Shown: positions 1 to 8,219 of the stretch, one piece after another | Numbering within the stretch: position 1 is the stretch's first letter | Layout of the letters: every line of letters begins with the position of its first letter | NCBI RefSeq assembly: GCF_003057965.1 | Contig: NZ_CP020921.1 | Location: 112,100 to 176,099 of the forward strand | Reading direction: 5' to 3' | DNA: 64,000 nt | Source of the DNA: Thermodesulfobium acidiphilum | GTDB lineage: Bacteria > Thermodesulfobiota > Thermodesulfobiia > Thermodesulfobiales > Thermodesulfobiaceae | Notes under the pieces: model-generated | The model's input: only the letters and a program-made list of their open reading frames with translations | The model's database searches: none | What the model was told of the DNA's origin: nothing | Made by a program: the position numbers and the translations under genes

Positions 1-1
1 G

Positions 2-487
2 AGAAATCCAATACTTTGTGAGAGACTTGACGGGATGTCAAGAATACTTAGAGGCAACCTTATAGTATCTCTTGAAAATACTGCACTCTGGCATGAGAGA
101 GATATATCTCACTCCTCTGTGGAAAGGATGATCATACCAGAAAGCGCTATATTGACTCATTATATGATTAAGACTATGATTAAAATTCTAACTGATTGTA
201 AAATATATCCAGACAATATGATGGAAAACCTTAACTTTAGAGGCAAGCTTATATGTTCTCAAAGGCTCCTTCTCGAACTTGTAAGAAAGAATATGTTAAG
301 AGAACAGGCATACAAAATAGTTCAGGCGCTTGCAATGAAGGCGTTTAACGAAAAGATGAATTTTGAACAAATAGTTAGAAGCGATCCAGAAATAAAATCA
401 TATTTAAGCGAAGAAGAACTAAATGGTGTATTCGATTACAAATATTTTGTCCGTTATGTAGACGAAATAGTTTCAAGAGTAATATAA
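2..487 (+). CDS. purB: Adenylosuccinate lyase, 3' part (5' end outside window)
   Basis: Adenylosuccinate lyase acts twice in purine synthesis: it releases fumarate from SAICAR and from adenylosuccinate. The reading frame is open from the window edge, so the first ATG (35) is internal. The visible 161 residues are the C-terminal part of the fold: RNPILCE at the very start and the HERDISHSSVER segment that contributes to the active site, followed by the all-helical C-terminal domain. The stop at 485-487 lies 25 nt before purC, consistent with a purBC operon reading into ispH. No internal disruption is seen. The family assignment is sure; only the N-terminal two thirds is missing. Confidence 0.93.
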   Translation, partial: RNPILCERLDGMSRILRGNLIVSLENTALWHERDISHSSVERMIIPESAILTHYMIKTMIKILTDCKIYPDNMMENLNFRGKLICSQRLLLELVRKNMLREQAYKIVQALAMKAFNEKMNFEQIVRSDPEIKSYLSEEELNGVFDYKYFVRYVDEIVSRVI

Positions 488-512
488 CTAAACTCTTAAG
501 GGAGATGATTTT

Positions 513-1208
513 GTGGAACTTTTGTATGAAGGAAAGGGAAAGCAAGTATTTTTGACAGAAGACCCTGATCTGGTTGTTTTTCGATTCAAGGATGAAGCGA
601 CGGCATTTGATGGAGTGAAAAAAGAATCCTTTGGCGGCAAAGGAGAGATATGTGCAACTATTACAGAAATTCTAATGAATCTTCTTGAAAAGGGTGGCGT
701 AAAGACACACTTTGTAAAGAGAATCTCCCAAAATGAAATGTTGGTCAAAAGGTGCACAATGCTGCCTATAGAAGTAGTAGTACGTAACTATTCTGCCGGT
801 TCGATTGCAAAGAATCTTGGACTTAAGGAAGGCATAAAATTTCCGTTCCCTATTAAAGACCTTTTTTACAAAAGTGATGAGCTTCACGATCCTATGCTAA
901 ACGACGATAGAGCAGTTGCGCTTGGATTCTTAACCTTTGATGATCTTGACGTGCTGTACAAGAATGCACTCAAGGTGAATGAAATTCTTTCTAACTTTCT
1001 TTTAGAAAAAGGAATTATACTTGCCGACTTCAAGCTTGAGTTCGGAAAGTTTAAGGATTCAATATTATTGGCTGACGAGATTACTCCTGATTCGATGAGA
1101 CTATGGGATAAGGATACTCTTGAGCCTTTTGACAAAGATAGGTTCAGATTTGATTTAGGTGATTTGCTTGCTGGCTATAGGCTATTTTTAGAAAAGATAA
1201 CCAGCTAA
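513..1208 (+). CDS. purC: Phosphoribosylaminoimidazole-succinocarboxamide synthase (SAICAR synthetase)
   Basis: This cytosolic enzyme joins CAIR and aspartate using ATP to give SAICAR, the substrate of the upstream PurB. At 231 residues it has the usual single-domain bacterial length. Signature segments are GKGKQV (7-12, nucleotide loop), EVVVRNYSAGS (87-97), ADFKLEFG (171-178) and DEITPDSMRLWD (188-199). The start is GTG at 513, preceded by AAGGGAG at about 498-504. It lies 25 nt after purB and 22 nt before ispH, so it is probably in the same transcript. Nothing about the protein is unusual. Confidence 0.96.
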   Translation: MELLYEGKGKQVFLTEDPDLVVFRFKDEATAFDGVKKESFGGKGEICATITEILMNLLEKGGVKTHFVKRISQNEMLVKRCTMLPIEVVVRNYSAGSIAKNLGLKEGIKFPFPIKDLFYKSDELHDPMLNDDRAVALGFLTFDDLDVLYKNALKVNEILSNFLLEKGIILADFKLEFGKFKDSILLADEITPDSMRLWDKDTLEPFDKDRFRFDLGDLLAGYRLFLEKITS

Positions 1209-1230
1209 GTTTTAAAAATAGTTTAAGGCT

Positions 1231-2061
1231 ATGACGATAAAAAGAGCCTCTTCTTTAGGTTTTTGTTATGGGGTCAGGCTTGCTCACCAGAAGGTTCTGG
1301 ATGCGCTAAAGAAATATCAAAGAGTTAATACGCTTGGGCCACTAATACACAACGAGCGTGAAGTGGATAGACTTTCCCAATTGGGCGTTACTATAATAAA
1401 CTCCCTTGATGAGGTTAACGCTCCTGTGGTAGTATTAAGAACTCATGGAGTAAGACGAGACACTCTTGAGAGAGCCAGGAAACTGGGTATAGAAGTAATA
1501 GACGCAACGTGTCCTCATGTGGCAAAGGCACAAAGTATTGCACATAAGTTCTATAATGAAGGGTATCGCGTAGTAATTTTAGGAGAAATTGAGCATCCTG
1601 AAGTGCAGTCGATTTTAAGCTATGCGCCGGATGCAACTGTAGTAAACGAAAATCTCGAAAAGTTTAGCTTTGACAAAAGAGTTGTGGAGAGGGTGGGATT
1701 ACTCTCCCAGACAACACAGCCAATTGAGAAGTTAAAGTTAATTGCATCAAGGATGGTGGAACTATCCCAGGAACTAGTGGTAGCGAATACAGTTTGTTTT
1801 GCTACCAGAAAAAGGCAGGAGGCGGCAAAGGAGTTAGCAGGTGAAGTCGAGGCTATGATCGTAATAGGTGGAAAAGCCAGTTCAAATACAAAAAAGTTGT
1901 TTTTAGCTCTGAGTTCATATAATATTGACGTATATCAGGTTGAGGGTGTTGCCGATCTGCCCGAAAGCGTGTCAAGATATAAGAGAATTGGAATTACTGC
2001 AGGGGCATCTACGCCTGAGTGGATTATTGAAGAGGTAGAAAGTAGGTTAAAGAGTTTATGA
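1231..2061 (+). CDS. ispH: 4-hydroxy-3-methylbut-2-enyl diphosphate reductase (LytB/IspH)
   Basis: This is the last enzyme of the MEP isoprenoid pathway. It reduces HMBPP to IPP and DMAPP with a [4Fe-4S] cluster. The three cluster cysteines are visible as C12 (GFCYGV), C94 (DATCPHV) and C189 (NTVCFAT). Substrate-binding residues are present: H40 in LIHNE, H122 and E124 in EHPEV, and the conserved GASTPEW near the C-terminus. At 276 residues it is the compact form without the S1-domain fusion found in some clostridia. The ATG at 1231 has only a weak upstream TAAGG. Its end overlaps der by 4 nt (ATGA), so translation is coupled. Confidence 0.96.
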   Translation: MTIKRASSLGFCYGVRLAHQKVLDALKKYQRVNTLGPLIHNEREVDRLSQLGVTIINSLDEVNAPVVVLRTHGVRRDTLERARKLGIEVIDATCPHVAKAQSIAHKFYNEGYRVVILGEIEHPEVQSILSYAPDATVVNENLEKFSFDKRVVERVGLLSQTTQPIEKLKLIASRMVELSQELVVANTVCFATRKRQEAAKELAGEVEAMIVIGGKASSNTKKLFLALSSYNIDVYQVEGVADLPESVSRYKRIGITAGASTPEWIIEEVESRLKSL

Positions 2062-3335
2062 AAAGACTTCCTGTTGTAGTTCTAGCGGGTAGGGCAAATG
2101 TAGGGAAGTCTACGCTTTTTAATAGATTGCTCAAACAAAGCTATTCAATGGTTTCATCTGTACCCGGAACTACGAGAGACTTTCATGAAGGCATTTTTAG
2201 ATATACCGATTCAACAGCTATAACTTTAGTGGATTTGCCAGGCGTTCTCGAAGGAGATTATTTTTCTGAACTTGCTTTCGAAAAGTCTAAAAAAATTATC
2301 GAAAAGTCTGATCTGATTGTTCAGATAGTAGAAGCAAAGGGCCTTACCAACGTGGACGAAGAGATAACTTTATATTTGAGAAAATTTAATAAACCCATGA
2401 TTCTTGCAATAAATAAATGCGAAGGGAAAGTTGATTTATCGGATTTTTATTTACTTGGGATTGAAGATATGGTAGAGATAAGTGCCTATCACGGCCTGAA
2501 TATATATCAGCTTGAAGACTTAATATTTAGCAAATTAACAGGACAAAAATTCGAAGAGTCCAGCCCTATTGTATTTGGTATATTTGGTGCTCCGAACGTA
2601 GGAAAATCATCTCTTGCCAATGCAATTCTTGAGGAGGAGAGATTTATAGTTTCAAACTTTGCAGGCACAACAAGAGAAGTAGTAGCAAAACCATTTAGAA
2701 GACTTGGTAAAAGCTGGCTTTTATTGGATAGCGCAGGCATAAAGAGAAGAAAGTCTTATGACAAAGAGCTCGATGGATTGAGCGTTTCAAGAAGTATATC
2801 TGCTATGAAGGCTCCTATGGGAATTCTTGTTATAGATGCAAGTCGTCTGGTTACTCATCAAGACAAAAGGATTGCCAGTTTGATGATCGAAAGAACTGGC
2901 GCTTCAATAATCTTTCTAAACAAAAAAGATCTTATTCCTCACTCTTCTCTTGGAGTCGTATATAATAACGTAAAAAGCGATCTAAAGTTTATGGACTCTC
3001 CTCTATTATTTGGGTCTGCTTTAACAGGAGAAAGCGTTCACCTTGTATTAGAAAATCTTAAAGATCTCTGGGAAAGGGCCATGACCTCTTATAGCAAAAA
3101 GGATATTTTAGAGGCAATACGGGAAGCAGTCTTAAGGAGGCCTATAACATTAGAGAACAAAACACTTGTAATAAGAAATGTTAGGTTTGAGTCAAAGTTT
3201 CCCCTGGAAATTCATATCAAATCAAACGTTCGTTCAGATCTTGTTCCAAAGTCATATTTAAGATATTTAACAAATACAGTAAAAAAAGAGCTTGGTATGA
3301 GAGGTATAAATTTGAGAATGGAATTCAAAGATTAA
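2058..3335 (+). CDS. der: Ribosome assembly GTPase Der (EngA)
   Basis: Der is a double GTPase needed for maturation of the 50S ribosomal subunit. Domain 1 has its P-loop GRANVGKST at residues 11-19 and DLPG at 59-62. Domain 2 has GAPNVGKSS at 177-185, DSAG at 224-227 and NKKD at 288-291. A KH-like domain fills about 345-425. The first-domain G4 motif reads NKCE (119-122) instead of the usual NKxD, a small departure that may alter guanine recognition. The 425-residue length is normal. The start ATG overlaps the ispH stop, and plsY follows 2 nt after the stop. Confidence 0.96.
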   Translation: MKRLPVVVLAGRANVGKSTLFNRLLKQSYSMVSSVPGTTRDFHEGIFRYTDSTAITLVDLPGVLEGDYFSELAFEKSKKIIEKSDLIVQIVEAKGLTNVDEEITLYLRKFNKPMILAINKCEGKVDLSDFYLLGIEDMVEISAYHGLNIYQLEDLIFSKLTGQKFEESSPIVFGIFGAPNVGKSSLANAILEEERFIVSNFAGTTREVVAKPFRRLGKSWLLLDSAGIKRRKSYDKELDGLSVSRSISAMKAPMGILVIDASRLVTHQDKRIASLMIERTGASIIFLNKKDLIPHSSLGVVYNNVKSDLKFMDSPLLFGSALTGESVHLVLENLKDLWERAMTSYSKKDILEAIREAVLRRPITLENKTLVIRNVRFESKFPLEIHIKSNVRSDLVPKSYLRYLTNTVKKELGMRGINLRMEFKD

Positions 3336-3337
3336 AT

Positions 3338-3937
3338 ATGAGTCTTCAGAATTTTTTCCCCTATTTATTTTTTTTGATTATATCCTATATAATAGGAAGT
3401 CTGCCTTTTTCGCATTGGATAGCGCTTTCAAAGGGATGCGATCTTAGAAAAGTTGGAAGCGGCAATGTAGGCGCTACCAACGTATACAGGGTGCTTGGTT
3501 TAAGATATGCTATTTTTGCAGGACTTCTTGATGCTATGAAGGGATTTTTTCCGGTTTTCTTTGCAAGATTTGTTTTTTTCTCAAATTCTGAGATATTCGC
3601 TATTTTAGTTGGATTTGCTGCAATGTTTGGGCATATAAGTTCACCCTTTATGAACTTTAAGGGAGGCAAAGGTGTAGCTACTGGTGCAGGGGCCTTTCTG
3701 GGCATTGATCCGGGAGCTTTAACTGTTGGTTTCATCGTATGGTTTATAACCTTAAAGAGAACAAAAATAATGTCTCTTGCATCTATATTTGGTGCAACAA
3801 GTGTGTTAATATATGAGATATTGATAGGCTTTATATATCTGAAAGTCGTGTCTTTGATTGCCTTTTTGGTAATACTATATAGACACAGGGATAACATCAA
3901 AAGATTACTAAGAGGTGAGGAGTTAAGGCTGAAGTGA
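3338..3937 (+). CDS. plsY: Acyl-phosphate:glycerol-3-phosphate acyltransferase PlsY
   Basis: PlsY is an integral membrane enzyme that transfers an acyl group from acyl-phosphate to glycerol-3-phosphate, giving lysophosphatidate. Its three conserved loop motifs are all seen: GSLPFS (20-25), VGSGNVGATN (39-48), and the glycine-rich segment running from GHISSPF to GGKGVAT (98-115). Five hydrophobic membrane segments fit the known topology, and 199 residues is typical. No clear Shine-Dalgarno precedes the ATG, which lies 2 nt after der, so coupling is likely. The next gene, gpsA, makes its substrate glycerol-3-phosphate and overlaps by 4 nt, a common and functionally sensible pair. Confidence 0.96.
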   Translation: MSLQNFFPYLFFLIISYIIGSLPFSHWIALSKGCDLRKVGSGNVGATNVYRVLGLRYAIFAGLLDAMKGFFPVFFARFVFFSNSEIFAILVGFAAMFGHISSPFMNFKGGKGVATGAGAFLGIDPGALTVGFIVWFITLKRTKIMSLASIFGATSVLIYEILIGFIYLKVVSLIAFLVILYRHRDNIKRLLRGEELRLK

Positions 3938-4917
3938 TAGGTGTTATAGGTGCGGGAACGTGGGGAACTTCCTTTTCTACGGTAATTGCAAATAGAAGTG
4001 ACGTGATGTTGTTCGCAAGAGACGAAGAGGTTGTCAATAGTATAAACTCTCTTCATGAAAACTTAAAGTATCTAAAGGGTATTAAGCTACCCCTAAACGT
4101 TTTTGCAACTAGTGATAGAAAATTAATTTCTAAAATCGAAGATGTGGTCTTTTCTGTTCCTGTTCAATCTATAAGACAGGTAATAGATGACTTCAGGCCA
4201 TTTTTTAAAGAGTCTGTTAGAATTTTAAATCTTGGCAAGGGTATAGAAATAAGTACGTTAAAAAGGGTTTCTGAAATATTTAAGGAGCTCTTGCCTACCT
4301 CAAGGTATTCGGTCCTTTCAGGCCCGAATTTTGCTAGAGAAGTGGCTCTAAAGGAATTTTGTGCGACTGTTGTAGCATCAGAGCATGAAGATGAAAGCGA
4401 ATATTGGCAAAAACTATTGATCTATCCATACTTTAGAGTGTATACTACAGATGATGTGGTGGGAGTTGAGATTTCGGGAGGATTGAAAAACGTGATTGCT
4501 ATAGCTGCAGGAGTTGTTAAAGGTTTAAAATACGGCGATAATTCAAAAGCTGCTCTCATAACCAGGGGGTTAGCTGAGATTACAAGACTTGGTTTGAAAC
4601 TGGGGGCAAGACAGGAGACTTTTTTTGGACTCTCTGGAGTTGGCGATCTCTTGTTAAGTTGCACCTCTTTTCAAAGTAGGAATTTTAGAGCTGGTGTGCT
4701 TCTTGCTGAGGGCTACTCTTTGGATGATATAAAGAAAAGGCTGGGCAGCATTATAGAGGGCATTTATACGTCTGAAGCAGCTTTTAAGTTATCTAAAAAA
4801 TTAGGAGTTGATATGCCAATTGCTCAACAAGTTTTTGCAATTATAAATAAAGAAGCTTCTATAAAAGATGCAATTGATTTACTCACTTCTCGAAAGCCAC
4901 TAAAAGAATTCTACTAA
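3934..4917 (+). CDS. gpsA: Glycerol-3-phosphate dehydrogenase [NAD(P)+]
   Basis: This cytosolic enzyme reduces dihydroxyacetone phosphate to sn-glycerol-3-phosphate for phospholipid synthesis. The N-terminal dinucleotide-binding loop is GAGTWG (6-11). LSGPNFAREV (128-137) and the catalytic lysine in GGLKN (K185) are conserved, as is GLSGVGDLLLSC further on. The protein is 327 residues, as usual. The start is GTG at 3934, overlapping the plsY stop as GTGA. An AGGTGAGGAG stretch just upstream supplies ribosome binding. It ends 21 nt before the HU gene, which has its own strong ribosome binding site. Confidence 0.96.
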   Translation: MIGVIGAGTWGTSFSTVIANRSDVMLFARDEEVVNSINSLHENLKYLKGIKLPLNVFATSDRKLISKIEDVVFSVPVQSIRQVIDDFRPFFKESVRILNLGKGIEISTLKRVSEIFKELLPTSRYSVLSGPNFAREVALKEFCATVVASEHEDESEYWQKLLIYPYFRVYTTDDVVGVEISGGLKNVIAIAAGVVKGLKYGDNSKAALITRGLAEITRLGLKLGARQETFFGLSGVGDLLLSCTSFQSRNFRAGVLLAEGYSLDDIKKRLGSIIEGIYTSEAAFKLSKKLGVDMPIAQQVFAIINKEASIKDAIDLLTSRKPLKEFY

Positions 4918-4938
4918 ATTTGAAAGGAGGTGAATTTT

Positions 4939-5259
4939 TTGAGGAAAACAGATCTTATCAATGCAGTTGCTGAAAAATGTAAGGGTATGACTAAAAAGGA
5001 TTGCACAGGTGTTGTGGAAGCCGTTTTTGACTCTATTAAGGATGCTCTTAAGAGGAACGAGAAAGTTCAGTTAATTGGTTTTGGCACCTTTGAAGTCAGA
5101 GAAAGAAAAGAGCGAAAGGGCAGGAACCCAAGGAGCAAGGAAGAAATAATTATTCCTGCCATGAAGACTCCAGGCTTTAAGGCTGGGAAGGCTTTGAAGG
5201 AAGCTGTTCAACCAAAAAAAACTGAAAAAAAGTCTGTTAAGGGCGCAAAGAAAAAATAG
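4939..5259 (+). CDS. hup: HU-family DNA-binding protein with Lys-rich tail
   Basis: HU is a small dimeric nucleoid protein that bends DNA. I place the start at TTG 4939, giving [17 protein letters not shown] nine bases upstream (4930) lies inside the Shine-Dalgarno AAAGGAGG (4923-4930) and cannot easily be used. Family features are [20 protein letters not shown] (the DNA-binding arm region) and [16 protein letters not shown]. The protein has 106 residues rather than about 90 because of a basic extension after residue 90 rich in Lys (ends KGAKKK). Such tails occur in some bacterial HU proteins and may add DNA contacts. A perfect hairpin follows the gene. Confidence 0.94.
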   Translation: MRKTDLINAVAEKCKGMTKKDCTGVVEAVFDSIKDALKRNEKVQLIGFGTFEVRERKERKGRNPRSKEEIIIPAMKTPGFKAGKALKEAVQPKKTEKKSVKGAKKK

Positions 5260-5269
5260 ATATTTGAAA

Positions 5270-5309
5270 AGAAGGAAAAGGAGAGAAAAAAAACTTTCCT
5301 TTTCCTTCT
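5270..5309 (+). terminator. Perfect 13-bp hairpin after hup
   Basis: An AGAAGGAAAAGGA arm (5270-5282) pairs exactly with TCCTTTTCCTTCT (5297-5309) across a 14-nt loop. It begins 10 nt after the hup stop. The following T-run is weak, so it may act as a 3' stabiliser as well as a terminator. Confidence 0.6.
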
Positions 5310-5327
5310 AAGTTTGTATTGCCTTTA

Positions 5328-5356
5328 TTGCACAAAATTATTCCTTTTGTTATTAT
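5328..5356 (+). promoter_or_regulatory. Possible sigma70 promoter of the zinc-ribbon gene
   Basis: TTGCAC (5328-5333), a 17-nt spacer and TATTAT (5351-5356). The -10 matches the TATAAT consensus at 5 of 6, the -35 at only 3 of 6. The predicted transcription start would be 1-2 nt before the ATG at 5365, where no Shine-Dalgarno is present, so the message may be leaderless. Confidence 0.4.
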
Positions 5357-5364
5357 TCATAAAT

Positions 5365-5613
5365 ATGACTATCTTTAAAAGAAAAGAAGAAAAGATCTGT
5401 TATAGATGTAATACTAAAAATCCACCTGATGCATTTTTTTGCAGGAATTGTGGTGTGCCCCTGACGAGAGATGTCCTTCTTCAGAATTCTACAAAAAAGT
5501 TGAGACTAAAAAAGAGCTCTATGACAACGACATATATCTTATTTCTTGTAGTTGCGCTGATAATTGGTCTTGTTGTAGGTTTGGTTTCTTCTTTTAGTGT
5601 ATTTAAAAAGTAG
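5365..5613 (+). CDS. Small zinc-ribbon membrane protein, unknown function
   Basis: This is an 82-residue protein with an N-terminal zinc ribbon and a C-terminal membrane anchor. The four zinc ligands are C12, C15, C26 and C29 (CYRC ... CRNC), the layout of the zinc-ribbon domain found in many small membrane proteins. A hydrophobic helix spans about residues 55-77. An upstream in-frame TTG (5314) would add 17 residues, but it lies next to the hup hairpin and has no ribosome binding site, so I prefer the ATG at 5365. No Shine-Dalgarno precedes that ATG either. It converges on the DUF4127 gene 44 nt away. The function is not known. Confidence 0.65.
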   Translation: MTIFKRKEEKICYRCNTKNPPDAFFCRNCGVPLTRDVLLQNSTKKLRLKKSSMTTTYILFLVVALIIGLVVGLVSSFSVFKK

Positions 5614-5657
5614 CTACTTAGTGAAATCTTTTATCATTTCATAAAAAAAAGTGCATA

Positions 5658-7199
5658 TTAAATTAGCTTTATATCTATTTCTATATTTGCCTCAAAGGTT
5701 CTTGCCCATGGAAGAGAAAATCTTACATCCGTAATGTCAAATTTTATTGGGCTGAATATCCTAATCTCTTCTGAAATTCCGGGGAAGTACTGGAAGAATA
5801 TGTTCTTTGCTATTTCAATACTTTCCTCTGTCATCTTGAAGTTGGATTGGTTGTTTTGGATTAATATGTTGTTTATCTGTGGCCTTATTACGTTTTGATA
5901 GTAATAGTCATAAATTATTCTCTCTATCAGAAATCTAAAATTTTCTTTAAAGTTTCTGCCAGAAAGGTAACTAACTGCTTGAGAAAGAGCGCATCCAGTA
6001 GTATTTGCCGCTGTATTCCAGCCTGCGTAAGCTATAAGCCTAAATATTAGACCACTTGTGAGCAAAAGTTTAAACATGTTTTTATCCGTCATGTTCATGT
6101 TTGACACGTCTGCAAAAGCCACATTTTTTTTGTTGTTAACAAGATATTTTACCTTCTCAAAAGCTGTTCTTTTATCTTCATCTTTGCCAAAGACTACCAT
6201 ATAAAAGTCTGGCTCGTTGATCTTTAGTTTAAGGTTTAAAAGGTTTATCTGCGATAAAAGGTTTTTCCCAAGAGCTACCGTTTCAAGTGGCATCACCTCT
6301 TCTTCTATATCTTCTGGGATAAAAATGGTTTTCAAGCTTATGTCTTTATTCTTTCCAAACCTTGTTACAAGAATCATACCTATCTCATCAGAACCCTGTA
6401 CTATCTTGGTATTTTTTGTAGCGATCATACTCAGCCTCTTTTTCTCTTCGTATGCTATACCCCTATCAGCCGAGTCATCCTGGGCAAGTACCAGAAGATC
6501 CACTTTCTCAGAATTTTTTATTAACATCCTATCTACAAAATAATTAATCTTTCTTGAAGTTATATAATCTTTCAATATGTCTGGGGGAACGTAAGTCAAA
6601 AGAAGTTCTCTTTCATAGAAATTTACAGGATTTTTAATATCTTCATCTGAAAACTTCATTATTTCTTCTATCTTTGTAGCATAGAAGAGTTCTTTTTCAT
6701 CTAAAACGGTAGGCATCAGCCTCATGAGAGATTTAAATAGATATACTTTGTCAAATATGTTTGAACTCTTTAGGCTAAGGAGCCTTTTTGTGTACCATAT
6801 GGCATCATCCTGTGTCATCTGGGTCTCTCTTGAAGGGACTAGGCCTCCGAATATCATTGAGTCAGCGCTAATTATAGCACAATCTGCCCAATTTTCTACT
6901 AAAAATGCCAGTATTTTCTGACTAGAAGCCTTTTTTCTTCTTTCGGAAAGCATATCTTCTGGGGGAATAAGTAACTTTATTCCTAAAATATCTGCCAATC
7001 TTTTCGGATAGATAAAGTTTGGCGGCCTGTTGTCCAGAGGTACATAACATGCACTTCTTGATGAAGCTATGCTAAAATCACTAAAATATATCTTGTTTAT
7101 AAGAGGTGATATTATAAGTATCTTTAGTAAATCCCTTCTAGAAAGAGAGGATTTCGAAAGAATTCTCTTTATAACACTGTCTTCTCTTGGGGATACCAT
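5658..7199 (-). CDS. DUF4127 family protein, probably Tat-exported
   Basis: The sequence around CYVPLDNRPPNFIYP (about residues 51-65), followed by PPEDML, is the hallmark opening of DUF4127, an uncharacterised bacterial family. The N-terminus carries SRRDLLK (20-26) followed by a hydrophobic stretch, which fits a twin-arginine export signal; this is inferred from the motif only. At 513 residues it is a full-length member. The ATG at 7199 has AGGTAG upstream on the minus strand. Its 5' end overlaps the divergent glycosyltransferase gene, so the two start regions compete for the same DNA. No enzyme activity is established for the family. Confidence 0.75.
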   Translation of the reverse strand: MVSPREDSVIKRILSKSSLSRRDLLKILIISPLINKIYFSDFSIASSRSACYVPLDNRPPNFIYPKRLADILGIKLLIPPEDMLSERRKKASSQKILAFLVENWADCAIISADSMIFGGLVPSRETQMTQDDAIWYTKRLLSLKSSNIFDKVYLFKSLMRLMPTVLDEKELFYATKIEEIMKFSDEDIKNPVNFYERELLLTYVPPDILKDYITSRKINYFVDRMLIKNSEKVDLLVLAQDDSADRGIAYEEKKRLSMIATKNTKIVQGSDEIGMILVTRFGKNKDISLKTIFIPEDIEEEVMPLETVALGKNLLSQINLLNLKLKINEPDFYMVVFGKDEDKRTAFEKVKYLVNNKKNVAFADVSNMNMTDKNMFKLLLTSGLIFRLIAYAGWNTAANTTGCALSQAVSYLSGRNFKENFRFLIERIIYDYYYQNVIRPQINNILIQNNQSNFKMTEESIEIAKNIFFQYFPGISEEIRIFSPIKFDITDVRFSLPWARTFEANIEIDIKLI

Positions 7200-8100
7200 A
7201 ATGACTCTACCTGTCTTTTTTGAGCTTGAAAATCTCTTTCCAAAAGCTCAATTTGATATCCTAGTAGGCGAAAGGTCAAAGGAAATATTTTTAACCCTGC
7301 CAAACGTAGACGAAGTCTTTTTGTATACATCTGAAAACAGAGGCATAAAGGGTAAGATCCCTTTAATAAAGGATATTTCAAAAAAAAAATACGATCTTGT
7401 CATAGACCTCAGACACTCCATTCTGCCAATATTTGTGCGTTCCAAACAAAAAATATTCACAACCTTTAAGCCAAAAATCCCTGGAATTCATGCAACCGAA
7501 GAACATCTAAGAAATATCTTTCACAAAGATGCCGAAAACTTTAAATTCGATTACTCTGATAAGATTATAATTAACAATAAGACTATTATCAAGTTTGGTG
7601 ATGTTCTTGACAGGATATTGGGTTCGGTTGGCATCGTGCCGGGCGCTACGTGGCAGCCTAAGGCATACAGAATTGATGGTTTTGTGGAGGCTTCAAAGAT
7701 GTTGAGAAATAAAGGCTTAAATCTGGTTTTGCTCGGGTCAAGCGATGAAGTAGGCCTTTGTGATGAGATCTCGAAAGAGGTGGAATCGCTTAATCTTTGC
7801 GGAAAGACGAGCCTGATGGACTTGTTCTATATTATAAAAAATCTCTCAGCTCTTGTTACTAATGATTCAGGACCTATGCACATAGCATCTTTGCTAAATA
7901 TTCCTACAGTTGCGCTCTTTGGGCCTTCTGACGAGAGAAGATATAGACCCTGGGGCAAAAGGTATAAGGTATTGATGCACAAAGAGATTTGCAGAGAGTG
8001 TCTTTATCAAGGGTGCGATAAAGGTGGAAAGTGTATGAACTTGATTACTCCTGATGAAATAGTTGATGCCACTATAAATCTTATTGGAGCTTTAATTTAA
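7069..8100 (+). CDS. Glycosyltransferase family 9 (heptosyltransferase-like)
   Basis: The protein has the GT-B fold of ADP-heptose:LPS heptosyltransferases, which build the lipopolysaccharide core. ILFITLSSLGDTIM matches the family's nucleotide-sugar N-terminus, LVTNDSGPMHIASL and ALFGPSDERRYRPWG are the conserved C-terminal motifs, and CRECLYQGC with a later CM follow the usual cysteine pattern. The open frame begins at ATG 7069, giving 343 residues, but homologous sequence starts only near residue 32. The first 130 nt also lie inside the opposite gene. A ribosome site AGAGAGG (7144-7150) precedes an in-frame ATT at 7162, which would give a 312-residue protein beginning MLFITLSSLGD. The true start is therefore open; the function call is firm at family level only. 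Confidence 0.85.
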   Translation: MLKSLKYILFIRGDIISIFSKSLLEREDFERILFITLSSLGDTIMTLPVFFELENLFPKAQFDILVGERSKEIFLTLPNVDEVFLYTSENRGIKGKIPLIKDISKKKYDLVIDLRHSILPIFVRSKQKIFTTFKPKIPGIHATEEHLRNIFHKDAENFKFDYSDKIIINNKTIIKFGDVLDRILGSVGIVPGATWQPKAYRIDGFVEASKMLRNKGLNLVLLGSSDEVGLCDEISKEVESLNLCGKTSLMDLFYIIKNLSALVTNDSGPMHIASLLNIPTVALFGPSDERRYRPWGKRYKVLMHKEICRECLYQGCDKGGKCMNLITPDEIVDATINLIGALI

Positions 8101-8144
8101 TGATTAAAATAATGTTAATGTAAGGTTAAAATGATTTTATCTAC

Positions 8145-8174
8145 TTGACAGAATTTTCTAATCTAGAGTAAATT
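8145..8174 (+). promoter_or_regulatory. Likely promoter of SLH porin copy A
   Basis: A perfect -35 TTGACA (8145-8150) is followed after 18 nt by TAAATT (8169-8174), a weak -10. It lies just upstream of the point (8189) where similarity to the other porin copy begins, so the two copies have different promoters. Three TTAA-type boxes spaced 11 bp apart (8104, 8115, 8126) precede it. Confidence 0.45.
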
Positions 8175-8219
8175 ACTATAAGCTAATTATAGTTTTTCAA
8201 CTTTGACAACTAAATAGCG

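Noticed and set aside
3385..4056. 223-residue minus-strand open frame
   Set aside because: It lies antisense to plsY and the start of gpsA, both certain genes; its sequence shows no domain and has no ribosome site.
5590..5657. Terminator between the convergent 5365 and DUF4127 genes
   Set aside because: TGAAAT/ATTTCA and GTAGCTAC give only short AT-rich stems with no convincing T-run on either strand.
8104..8130. Three TTAA boxes at 11-bp spacing before porin A (8104, 8115, 8126) as a Pho box
   Set aside because: They lack the C of TTAAC, no -10 lies at the expected distance, and such strings are common in AT-rich DNA. Kept only as a remark.
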